The position numbers and the translations under genes are program-made. From contig NC_089731.1 of NCBI RefSeq assembly GCF_035083965.1, positions 8,407,501-8,471,500 of the forward strand: a stretch of DNA of 64,000 nt. The letters run 5' to 3'. Origin of the DNA: Branchiostoma lanceolatum (Eukaryota; Chordata; Leptocardii; Amphioxiformes; Branchiostomatidae). Under the pieces are notes generated by a model. That model ran no database searches. It was not told where the DNA came from and saw only the letters and a program-made list of their open reading frames with translations. Below are positions 1 through 10,111 of the stretch, one piece after another (position 1 is the stretch's first letter; each line of letters begins with the position of its first letter).

Positions 1-779
1 CCTTAGTTTCTATTTCGTGTTGCTCATTCTAGATCACGTGTTGTTTCAGAAATCCATCTGAGTGGTCTCAAAGACTCTCACTGACAGACCGTCGTGGGTA
101 TGGAAAAGGGTCATCCTTCAGAAGACTTTGTGGGGTCGAAGTTATAGCAAAGTATTGTGTGGTAGTACATGACGATGGAAGGAAAGACGCTGATTTGTCA
201 ATCAAAAGTAGAAAACGACATGTCCAAAAAACAGTAGAAGGGCGTAAAGATGGGGAGGGGGGCAACGGGCATGACAAAATGGTACTGAAGAAGGTGTGGG
301 GAACCTTTCCCACTACACCTGTACGGAGAAAAGGCATCAAGGCATCAAGGAATTACGCTCAATTTCCGTATTGGTTGATGTAATGCTATTTGTCCCCGCC
401 TAATGGAACGTTACAAGCTGTTTCCGGTATTATTTGGGGGAGATATACCATTACAATCGGTCAGCAACCTGTCCCATTGGTACCCACACTCCAAGGATAA
501 TTAAATCTTCCGGGACGGAACACGAACCAATTCACCAAGGTCCTTAACGTATACCCCCAATGCACATTTTTTTTGGTAATATCAAAGCAAAAGGGCGGAT
601 GTTTTACCTCGGTGAATATTTCTATTCGATGTTTACCCATATTCATGTTTTAAAGGATAGAGATTTAACAAATTTGAAGGTCCGTAGGGAAAAGTGTATC
701 GGGTACGCAGCGTTAACTCGGGTTGTGCGACGGGCTTTCCCTTGGTAATCATGTTTGATGTGACCTTGGTTCTGAATTC
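1..779. other. No recognised gene
   Basis: Only short frames of fewer than 75 codons are present, with no recognisable domain, tRNA or convincing exon. The stretch leads into a CpG-dense segment that begins near 780. Confidence 0.5.
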
Positions 780-1150
780 ATCGCTGCTGCGCCTCGGCGC
801 TTAACGCCGTCCGTTCGGAGAGAAAATCTTTAGCATAAATGCGTGGCTTTCGATTATTATTCTTTAACAGAGACACCATATCGGGCTATTAGGGGACGTT
901 TGCGAGCACCTGAACGGGGCTCACTCCCCCGTAGCGCGTTCTGCTGCCGTCAAAGCAAATGAGCGAGCGGGGTTAAAGGGCATCTGGTTCCCGCCGAGAG
1001 GGAGGAAGGGAGGCTGTCACCAGCCGGCAACACCAGCCGCCATCCTGTCGTCGGAATTTTCTCCCGGCACCTCAGCAAGGGCCGAACGGCGGATGTTTTC
1101 CCTTTTCCGGACGGCGGCGGAGCTCCAAAACCTTACGGAGATGGGGAGGT
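780..1150 (+). promoter_or_regulatory. CpG-dense candidate promoter / untranslated first exon
   Basis: This stretch is clearly richer in G+C and CpG than its surroundings. It contains a YY1-like site (GCCGCCATCCT, 1036-1046, the reverse of the AGGATGGCGGC form) and ends in a good splice donor, GGGGAG|GTAGGT, with the GT at 1149-1150. It could be the first exon of a + strand transcript. The only + strand gene downstream is the Kelch gene at 20.2 kb, whose coding exon starts right after an acceptor and so needs an upstream untranslated exon. The link across 19 kb is inference. Confidence 0.35.
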
Positions 1151-2868
1151 AGGTGCCATTTTTTTGCATTGCAGACCCGTTTTAAAGGGAGCCCAGGTAA
1201 GCATACATGAAATATGGCACCTGCTGATGCCTAGGAGTTGTAAGCGCCCCTCCCCCACCACTGGTCATACCGGGGCACGTACACAGCCGGACAACCAACA
1301 CCACCTGGTCTCTAAAATTCGGCCAGCTTTAAAAAAAACTTCAACAAAACCCTCTCTCTTCTAATCGCTTCTCTCTCTATCCATCTATCTACGAAGCTTG
1401 CGATTATTAACTACGTGTTGCGGACGTAATTAGAGTGGTAGCCTGAGTAGCCGAAAATTGTTAATGAGGAAGACACCGGTACACCCTTCTTCAAAGGTGG
1501 GTGGAAAATGTATTCTGCATTCGCGCGGATAGAAATTGTCATGAACGTGTTCTTATGGACGCAGAGGCAGTGTAATTTAGCGGATTTGATTGTCTGTAGT
1601 TATTGTGTGTGGATGTTTAAAAGTCATGCGGAAGGTTGGCCACTTGCTTGTTACTCAAATGACATCCCGGTCGCCACGCCCCCCTTTCTGTCTGCGGACT
1701 GAACGTGTTGAGTGAAAAGGCACATGTCGGAAATATACTATAGATACACGCATTTACAGTTATTCAAAATTATTCAAATTATTTACGTACATTTTGCATA
1801 CATGCCTTGGCAAGAATTATTACATTTTGCTTCAGTTCGGCCAAAATTAGGTACAATGAGGTTAAAGTCTGTATATACTAATATGAAATGTGTCACAGAA
1901 ATTATATTGATGTAGCACATTGTTTTAAATATCATTGTTCAGATTACAGTTATTTATCAAATTTTACTTTGAATAAGACAACTGTCATCAGATGTTTCAT
2001 TCAGTTCTGGAGACACAGTATTGAATTTGATTAAATGATAGTCTAATGATATGTCAATGAAGGTTAGACGTCCAGGTAATAAGATACACAAGATAATATT
2101 TATTCAAACAACTGGATAACGTTATATTTTATAAATGGTAGTTCATTGAGTTTGGTCATTACAACTGTCATTAAAAATATTTAAAAAATGAAATATCACA
2201 CAAGGACACGTGTTATAAAGAGATGAATGGGAAGCAAGATATAGCATTATTATCTTTGTAAGCTGAGGTTTCTTTATCTAACTTTTCTCTTTTTTTCTGT
2301 CCGCTTTTTGCATGTGATTTTCTTGTTATTTGCCAAAAAATGTCAATAAACATTCTGACCTTAGATAAACTATACTTTAATGTTTCCATAAACACAGTAG
2401 CTTTACAATCACCATGTATCAGTGTCATAAATTCTCTCATTTTTAAAAATGATAACAATACAGAAAAATATAGCCTTTTTAGTATGGTCATGAATCTTCA
2501 TGAGTAATCTGAAATCTGTTGATTTCTTGTAGCCTGGAGTTTATGGTAACAGGAACATTTAGAGAAACAATATCAAGACCAAGTCATAGATGTGCAAGGA
2601 ACTTTCGGTCAGCAGGTGTTTCTTGGTTTTCCTACTTCCATGCACTTCTACAGACAGTTTTGGAATAGCCTTCAAGTTTAGATGACCATCATTTCATTAA
2701 GTGTAGGTTCCAGGCAATGCTTGTAGGGTTCTTTAGAGGCCATCTTAACATGCAATCTTGCCTATGTAGCTCAAGGCTCGTATCTTTGAAAGTGCAGTTC
2801 AATGTCATTGGCTCATAGAATGCAGTTGTGGTACTGACTTGACCAAATAAAATCATTTGGTTGTTCCT
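1151..2868. other. Intergenic / possible intron, no gene seen
   Basis: AT-rich DNA without a recognisable exon. At 2052-2120 lies a decayed copy of a short repeat also seen at 9489-9589 and 61118-61204; the shared motif is TTAGACRTCCARGTAATAAG-like and the palindromic second arm is missing here. Confidence 0.4.
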
Positions 2869-2871
2869 TTA

Positions 2872-3353
2872 GGCCACACCAATTCTATTTGTTTATCCTG
2901 ATTTTTTCAGAAAAAATTGGAGCGACAGGGCGAAAGACAAAAAATTTTTTTTTTGCAAATAGTCTAGGGTGAAGATAAGGGTTTAACGTTACATAACATA
3001 AAGATAAAAGGATTATTCAAGTTTCAGCTTTGTATGGCTTGTTTTATGCAATGAACCCCTTTCTTTGATCTAGTACTATAATTTCAGTAACAAAATTACC
3101 TTTTGCTATGTAATGTATGAATTGATATTGAGGAATAGTTGTAATAAATGAAAAATTATAACTTATGATAACATGTGACCACACATTTTAGGTATGTGCA
3201 GGCCTTTACAATCTAATTTCATGGCAATTGAGTTTCACAACTGAACAAATAGTAAAAATTTGTGAATGGGAATAGTGACCAAATTTTTTTTTCAAAATGG
3301 GAAGAACAGAAGAGAGGCTATTCTGAGAAGCGATGAAAAAAATTGGTGTGGCC
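2872..3353. mobile_element. Harbinger-like MITE (GGCCACACC termini)
   Basis: A 482-bp element begins with GGCCACACCAATT and ends with its reverse complement, AATTGGTGTGGCC. Both sides carry the trinucleotide TTA (2869-2871 and 3354-3356). Short inverted termini beginning GG plus a 3-bp TWA target duplication are the known signature of the PIF/Harbinger superfamily. No transposase frame is visible, so the element is non-autonomous. A second copy with the same ends and the same TTA duplication lies at 49964-50705. Confidence 0.7.
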
Positions 3354-3674
3354 TTACCAAAAAAATTCAAAGTGAAAATTTTCCAAGCTAATGATATGTA
3401 CTCGTGTGCTTCTAATTTCAACATAATTTGCTTTAAGAACATTATAGTGTATAGTATGTTTCTCTAGCATAAGCTTGTGTATTTATAGAATAGGATTCCA
3501 GTAATCTTTGAACCATTGTACTTTCTAGACAGACAGATGAAGTTGACCTTAAACTTGGTTCCATAATGATTATGGAAAAGTTCAACTTCTTTCCTACACA
3601 AGAGATTGGACCGGACTTACAAAATGTATGGTCTTCTTCAAAACAAGTGACCCAATCGCTAAGGACATGTGATC

Positions 3675-3741
3675 TTACAGAAGTGTGACATAAGCAATAG
3701 GTCAAAGGCTTTGACCTATTGCTTATGTCACACTTCTGTAA
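3675..3741. repeat. Perfect 67-bp palindrome
   Basis: A 33-base arm (3675-3707) is followed by one unpaired G and then by its exact reverse complement (3709-3741). No mismatch is visible. It does not match the ends of the neighbouring MITEs. Confidence 0.9.
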
Positions 3742-3882
3742 CTCAAAGGTGATTGAAAGTTGGTATTTTCCCCTGTCGCCTTTCAATGAACGTTGGTGAG
3801 CCCTGATGTAGACGGCTTCTTTTACTCCCCTTCACTAAATAATTTTGTACAATATCAAAAAACCTGATGTTACCCAATGCAA

Positions 3883-4268
3883 GGTCACAGCAAGTAAATT
3901 TTATGAATGGCATTTGCACATTCATTGATTTAAGCCTGATTTTGAAAATAATTTTGTTCTCCCTAAGCGATAGTCAACATGACAAGAAAATACCAAAAAC
4001 AGAGAAAACGTAGTGTGGTAGCCATGAGCATAGTTGTGGAAGTGACACAATTATGGTAGTATTGAGTGTATTTGGTGATACAAGACTACCATAGTTCTTT
4101 CCCTTCTAGAATACAGGAATAAAAGACTTGTTGGCTGTGACTTCAATTACTGGTACAACGTTTACAGTCTCTACTTGAAAATTTAGGCATCTTGTTTTTA
4201 TTCCGCGCTCTGGCATTAGATCTGGAGTTTGCAGAGGGTGTCAACCATAAAATGTACTTGCTGTGGCC
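3883..4268. mobile_element. MITE, GGYCACAGCAAGTA subfamily
   Basis: Inverted ends of about 30 bases: GGTCACAGCAAGTAAATTTT on the left, and on the right the reverse complement of GGCCACAGCAAGTACATTTT. The ends continue into a weaker inverted match. A terminus of the same subfamily is found at about 45.70-45.76 kb, and inner sequence resembles 43.94-44.12 kb. No transposase frame. A target duplication is not clear at this copy. Confidence 0.6.
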
Positions 4269-7229
4269 CGGGGATTTGATGTGGATGTGCTGACACTTCA
4301 GGTAACCACTGGGCTGGTTTGCCTGTATTGCAGCAACCTTGTTCTCGGGCGCTGCTTGCTTTCCTCAATGCAGGATTCTTAGTTTTAGTATGTTTTTTAC
4401 ATTCATTAACATCTAGTGACACAATTCCACCAGGGTACACAATTCCGCCACCATGAAAAGATACCAAATAGATCTCCAATCCAACGTCCCCCAGTTTAAT
4501 GCACTCCTGTATACCTGAACTTTGCATACCTGGGGGTGCTGTACTAGAGATCTCCAGAACGCATTGTTTTTCAAAGTGGCGGACTTTGGTAACCCGGTGG
4601 AATAATGTTAATGGAGGTTACATAGCGATGTTGTATATGATAACAGGATAATAAAAAACAATTAGGGATAAAATAATGAAAAAAGGGTCTAATTTAGATT
4701 GGGTCAGGAATTGTAGAGATATTCATGCATAATTTCATTTTGTAATGTCCTATTCACAACATACATGCAAGGGTCTAGTCGCACTCACTATAATTTCCCA
4801 CTATGCATTGCTAAAACCCAACTGATGGTTTCATAATCAATTAGATGAAGTGAGAATAAATGGGCATGTCATTTATCTCAAGGTTATGCAGTTTGACACC
4901 CTCTGATTATGTGGCTGCAGTGCTAAGTGGTCAGAGCCTTGGAAATAATTATATTTACGATGTGTGTGCATGATTACCCACATTCATGAAGTTATGAGGT
5001 TACATACTGGCAAATGCATGTTGGCAACTTCTTGTGTGTATTAAATACAAGACAGTACTGATAGAATGAACAGTGGCCAGATAAATACACTTTTTCTATG
5101 AATGTATCTTTTTGTGTGAGCTTTAAAGGCAAAGCAGGGGAAACGTATTTTAAAGAGGCATAGGGATGATATTAAGGATGAACATACATTTTTGTATGTT
5201 TTTGCATGTTGATAGTAGAACGCCTGGAGCTTCCCACTGTGAAGCTTATCTTTGATAAAAAATTGCTGACTCTTCCAATACTTTATGAATCAAATGTGTT
5301 ATGATGAAGTGTACATAGCCAGCAGTTATAATCATAAGAAGTTTACATCATATTCAAATTATGACTCATATCTCTAGACAAAATGCTTCTGTTTGAATCA
5401 ACTTCAATTTGTATGCAGTACGGGTGTGTAGGGCTGTTCTGATGCAACCCTTGTGAAAATAGTGTAGTCCCTTGCAAGCCACTGGAGTCAGGCCAAGACA
5501 GGTTTGCATTCTACTATTAATACCTTCCTGTAGGAAGCCATTGCTGACTGAGCTATCCCAGAAATTGGCCTTGTGGCACAAAGCATTGACCAGTGGAGAT
5601 TGATAGTTTGTAGTGTGACATGCAAGCAGGGTGGCAGAATTTGACAACCAAACAGCACAAGTTTGCAGGTATACCTGTCCTCACCAGGGTACTGCACTTC
5701 ATGTGATCAACCTCCTTCATTTGATAGTACCAACAGAGTAGGCACTGATTGGTTAGCAATGGGCCAATCACCAGGCACAATTTCTGGAGTGTCTAATAGA
5801 AAAAATAACCGATCTGATTGGTCGGGGTTGGGCCAATCACATAGCAGCATCTTCTCTGTCACTTATACCTTGATTGTTCCTCATATGTTAAACATATTCT
5901 AGTAGCTTTACAGTCCTTGTGTTGTCTGAGATCCCAAGTGTAAGTAATAGACCTCTAACAGTTACTTAATTCTTACATTTTAGTCTCTTTATATCTGTTC
6001 CCCTAATACCAAAAAGAACTGGTCAGGAGCAAAAAGGTACATGTAATTGTAATAACTTTGTTCCTTCTGTGGGGAGGCATACAAAACATGAATTAATTTT
6101 GCTTTCCATGCTACTTAAGAAAATATCTTACATACATGTAGCTGGGCCATTGAACCGACCTTCTACCCAGTACAAGTTTTGTGCACAAGAGTAATGTTGG
6201 AGTGAAATGCTTCAACTTTTCAGTGAAAATCTTTATAATCTTTAGCTAGCTATGGGTAGGTTTTTAAAGATAACATAGTTGCAATATTGTGTTCTCAGAG
6301 CAAGCCACTTTCAACACTATATCATCCAGATTTTTTCAAGGTATATGTTTTGAACACAACGGTCATGGGACAATAGCAATCTGTATTAGAGGAAAAAGAT
6401 AGGAAAAGTCTTGGATTTTCACTATTACATCTTCACGTAGACCACAGAATATTGGGTCTGAGTCGATTCTATAAATAACTCTGCAATATTCTCTCACTCT
6501 CTGTACTCCATTATCTAGATTTTACCACTGATGCATTTCCATGCAATTCTCACAGGACAATAGCAATCCCCAACAGAGGAGATAGGAACATGAAATAATG
6601 TTTTATTTCACAGTTGTGGTCTTCCGCTGTGGTAAAGATCTTCAGTTGATCAGCATTGGGCCAAGATGAAGTCTAGATGTTGTCAGTGACAACCAGAGGT
6701 CATACTTGCACCCGGAACAGGGCAAGAGTTATCATTTTTGTATCACTGAGACAGTCTGGAGGGGAAGAAATATGGGAATCACATGAAAATCATATTTCTG
6801 CCCTGTCCGTCGAGAGCTTTGGTAGAATAATTGATCCGGACTGTTCTACTTGAGGAGTTGAATGGGGAGTATTTTTCATGACATCCCTAGCCTTAAACTG
6901 TTAGTATATGAAAACTGACTTGTCATCTTGTCACATTACCTGCTTTATACAACCCTCTTAGCATTCCAAGTATCATGAAAAGGAATGTCACTACTTAGAT
7001 TGATGGTGTTGTCCTATCTTACTGTCAGTAAAACTCATGATCAGTTCATAACAGCTTTGACAGACATCATACAGTAAATCTTGAAATATACACAGTGGAT
7101 TTATTCTGCAATTTTTGCAGTGACCTCTACACCGCAAATTCATGGCACTGCGAATATGCAGTAACTACTGTATTACAGAATTGTTTCAATCGTAAATTTA
7201 AAACACTGTGAAAGCCTCCTTTCTCTTCG
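4269..7229. other. Intergenic / possible intron, no gene seen
   Basis: No exon or RNA gene recognised. The only notable signal is the pair of inverted CCAAT boxes at 5748-5837, listed separately. Confidence 0.4.
5748..5837. promoter_or_regulatory. Two inverted CCAAT-box pairs
   Basis: ATTGG at 5748-5752 faces CCAAT at 5764-5768, and ATTGG at 5817-5821 faces CCAAT at 5833-5837. Both pairs have the same 16-base offset and share flanks (TGATTGGT, GGGCCAATCA). CCAAT is the NF-Y binding core. The two pairs are 69 bases apart and look like a diverged tandem duplication. No TATA box or transcript start can be assigned, so regulatory function is only a possibility. Confidence 0.35.
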
Positions 7230-7884
7230 ACCTACTGCAAAATTAAGCTACAGATACATGAATCTACAGTACTTTGAACTTATTGACCTCAGAAAACATG
7301 TGAAGTCTTTTTAAAATCTCATACAGAAAAATAATTCATTACCTCAACAATTGTTTTCTTTGATGACTGAAAGCAGATGGTCAAAGAAAGCAACAATGAT
7401 CAGTTTGCAAAAATAATTATCTAAATCATGATAAGACATTTTTGTGTCTGAAAACATTTCAAATTTTGTCCAAGATTCTGAGACGTGGCACACTGCCTCA
7501 GCCCCCAGGATGCCCCATACTAGCAAAGTGGGGAAATCACCACCGCCTTTCCCTCTTAACACAAAACTTTGTCACTGCAAAAAGAGATAAATCTACAGTA
7601 GTTTGAACTTTACTGAACTCAGGAGGTCTTTCTAAAATTTCATAGAGTAACATGTAAAACCTCCTTGCTTCAACAATTTTCTCTTTAATGACTGAAAATA
7701 GGTGGTCAAAGAAAGCAACAATGATCTGATAGTGAGTTTGCAAAAATAATTATTTAAATCATGATAAGACATTTTTGTGTCTGAAAACTTCACAACAAAA
7801 GCAATTTTGTCCAAGATTCCGTGACGTGGCACACTGCCTCAGCCCCCAGGATGCCCCATACCAGCAAAGTGGGGAAATCATCAC
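7230..7884. repeat. Direct duplication, about 310 bp per copy
   Basis: The stretches of about 7240-7545 and 7580-7884 are clearly related. Both contain GGTCAAAGAAAGCAACAATG, the run ATCATGATAAGACATTTTTG and a GC-rich block with CACACTGCCTCAGCCCCC, in the same order and orientation. Small insertions distinguish the copies. Similar short minus-strand frames arise in each copy from the repetition and show no protein domain. Confidence 0.8.
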
Positions 7885-9348
7885 CATTATTCATTACCCA
7901 CTTGTCCCCAACCCTGCCGACACCCCGGTGGTGGGATGAGAACTGCTGCCTTGACCTACGTTAACGAGAGGACGAGGACAAACCCTGTGGTACCATTGAT
8001 GAACTCGTAATTGCATCACGCAAACCTCGCCCACGTAAGTTCATGTAGCCCCCGATTTGTGCCTGTCTTCAGACCTCCCAATCATGATGCAAGAAACGTA
8101 GTGTCTGATATTTGCAGATTTTATGGGGAATATTATGGCTTTGCCTAATTTGCTTTATATTTTCGGTTAATTACAAGTGTCAGCAGTAAAAAAAGGGTCA
8201 TCTCCTGATTATCAAAAACGCACACCCAATAGACAAATTTTTGTACGCTTTTCATCCCACAATGATCAAGGATAAAAAACAGCTAAATAAAACGTTACCC
8301 AAAGGAATAAGAACTAGTAGCAATTATTTACAATTCATTGAGACAATGCCATATTTTCAAATATATTGTAATCTGTATCATTACTCAGTGTAATATTTCA
8401 TCGCATAAAGCTAAAGGTCAAGTTCCAACTATGCCTTTTAGGGGTGCTTAACTCACCCGGACTATTCCACACTAAGATTCCAGTAGGGGGTGGACAAAGA
8501 ATATTTGCACCCCTTGTTTTATTCAACTTCTGATAACAATTTTTCAACTGCATCATTCTATTCTAAATTTTATAAACATTATCACTTCATGGCAGCCCTG
8601 GTTTTAAGAATTTAGATTGGATAACCTTTCCTAACTAAAGTTACACTGTTGGTATGTTGTGTATTCGTCACATAGATTGGCTGGCAATGACTGATCAGTG
8701 TATTTAGTCCAACTGATCATGATTGATGGTAGGGTGCACTGGGCTGATCTCTTTCAATTCCTTCCCTACAAGGCTTGGTAAAGCCTCCTTAAAATGGCAA
8801 ATGTACATCACAATATCTGTCTTTCAAGTTGATACAATGATAAATATCATAGTGCTATGTTGATTTTTTTGTATTTTACGTTGAGGTATATGCAGGATAT
8901 GTCCCTTTGATCTGTTGTCGGGTAAATCCCTCGACATCATTACTTGCAAGCCAATCTAAATGAAAGGCCACATTTCAAGATTACAATCTTGTTGGCAGAA
9001 AATGATATGGATGCAATATTTCTGCTGTTGACCCTGTGAGAACAAGGGAGAAATTGCAACAGACTTAAATTGATGTGTAAAACTAAAGACAATGCTTTGT
9101 GTAGCTGCCCATTGGGGGAGGCAAACTTAACGTTATGGTAATACATGGAACTTTACTGAGTGGGTGAAATTTTTTCTAGATGTCTCATTCAAGATTGCTC
9201 ACAATAGGATTTTTTAATGTCATTGTAGCCTTTCATGTATTGCTCTCTATGAGTCTTCAAAAGATACAGTGAAAACATTTAACATTCACAACAAAATCAG
9301 ATTCCAAAAATGCGTCTTGTCCATTATACGTTTATATCATGTGATTCT
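7885..9348. other. Intergenic / possible intron, no gene seen
   Basis: A mildly CpG-containing stretch at about 7900-8050 is followed by AT-rich DNA. No convincing exon, RNA gene or complete repeat was recognised. Confidence 0.4.
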
Positions 9349-9831
9349 GTTTGTTTGTTTGTTTGTTTGAACCTTTGTTTATTCATGAGAAGTGCTCAAG
9401 TCTGCCTGCAGGCCACTTTTCATTGAGGTCATGTCAGGGAAGAGGTATTATGGTAAGGCAAAATATAGAACAAAGATACAGTTTACATCGTTGATGAAAG
9501 TTAGACATCCAAGTAGAAAGATACGCCAAAAATAATTTCTCAAGCAACTAGATAAAATTTTCAGTTGCTTGAGTAATTATTTTTGGCGTACAGTTTACAT
9601 GATCAAAGTCCTGATAAATATATACACACAGTTACATGGTACAACATACATAAGAGTGAAAGCTGAGTATATGGTTTGTGTCCGTTAAGCGTTTGTCACA
9701 TTTCTGTTACTTAAAGAATCTTTTAAAGGAAGCCAGAGCTAGGGCCATACATGTGTTTGTTGGTAGGCTGTTCCAGACATTGGGTCCACGGTAGCCTATG
9801 AAGCTCTCTCTCGCTGAGGTTTTGGGACAAC
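9349..9831 (-). mobile_element. 3' end of a non-LTR retrotransposon (LINE), minus strand
   Basis: Read on the minus strand, 9826-9707 encodes a reverse-transcriptase-type C-terminal tail including RESFIGYRGPNVWNSLP and ASFKRFFK followed by a TAA stop (9709-9707). The 'YRGP.VWNSLP...SFK' pattern is typical of the end of CR1/L2-type LINE open reading frames. A 3' UTR follows, with AATAAA and a (CAAA)n tail whose plus-strand form is TGTTTGTTTG at 9349-9369. The 5' part is missing, as is usual for LINE copies. A 101-bp element interrupts its 3' UTR at 9489-9589. Confidence 0.75.
9489..9589. mobile_element. 101-bp palindrome-tailed insertion with 11-bp target duplication
   Basis: The direct repeat ACAGTTTACAT is present at 9478-9488 and 9590-9600. 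The sequence between begins CGTTGATG, contains the GTTAGACATCC motif, and ends in a hairpin with near-perfect 28-base arms (9522-9549 and 9563-9590; the last base overlaps the duplication). It sits in the 3' UTR of the minus-strand LINE. Related copies are at 61118-61204 and, without the second arm, at 2052-2120. No coding capacity; its class is not assigned. Confidence 0.65.
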
Positions 9832-9841
9832 CAGGTGACCG

Positions 9842-10111
9842 TTATACCAGAGCTATCAGCCAAGGATTGATGTGTTCAAAAATTCGTATTTCCCGAGAAC
9901 CATAGTAGAATGGAACTCGTTGTCATCAAGTACTGTAGGAGCTTCCTCACTAAGTAGCTTTAAAGAACGGTTACAGTCAGATATGCAAAGACTAGGTGTA
10001 ACAGACCATTCGGTGTTACATGACCAGCTGCTGCCGCGCCGCGTGCCTGCGAAGCTGGTGTGTTACGCCGGAGGTTATACCGGCTATATAGATACAGATA
10101 CAGATACAGAT
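9842..10111 (+). mobile_element. 3' end of a second LINE, plus strand
   Basis: The plus-strand frame through 9872 reads YQSYQPRIDVFKNSYFPRT, then IVEWNSL and SSFKERLQ, a characteristic LINE reverse-transcriptase C-terminus. It ends in a short (ATACAG)n run at about 10088-10111, like the microsatellite tails of CR1/L2-type elements. The copy is truncated at its 5' end and meets the minus-strand LINE at about 9832-9841, so the two upstream ends abut. Confidence 0.75.

Noticed and set aside
7344..7832. Paralogous small minus-strand proteins sharing SDTKMSYHDL
   Set aside because: Their similarity comes from the 310-bp direct duplication; the frames are short, differ at their ends and have no domain.
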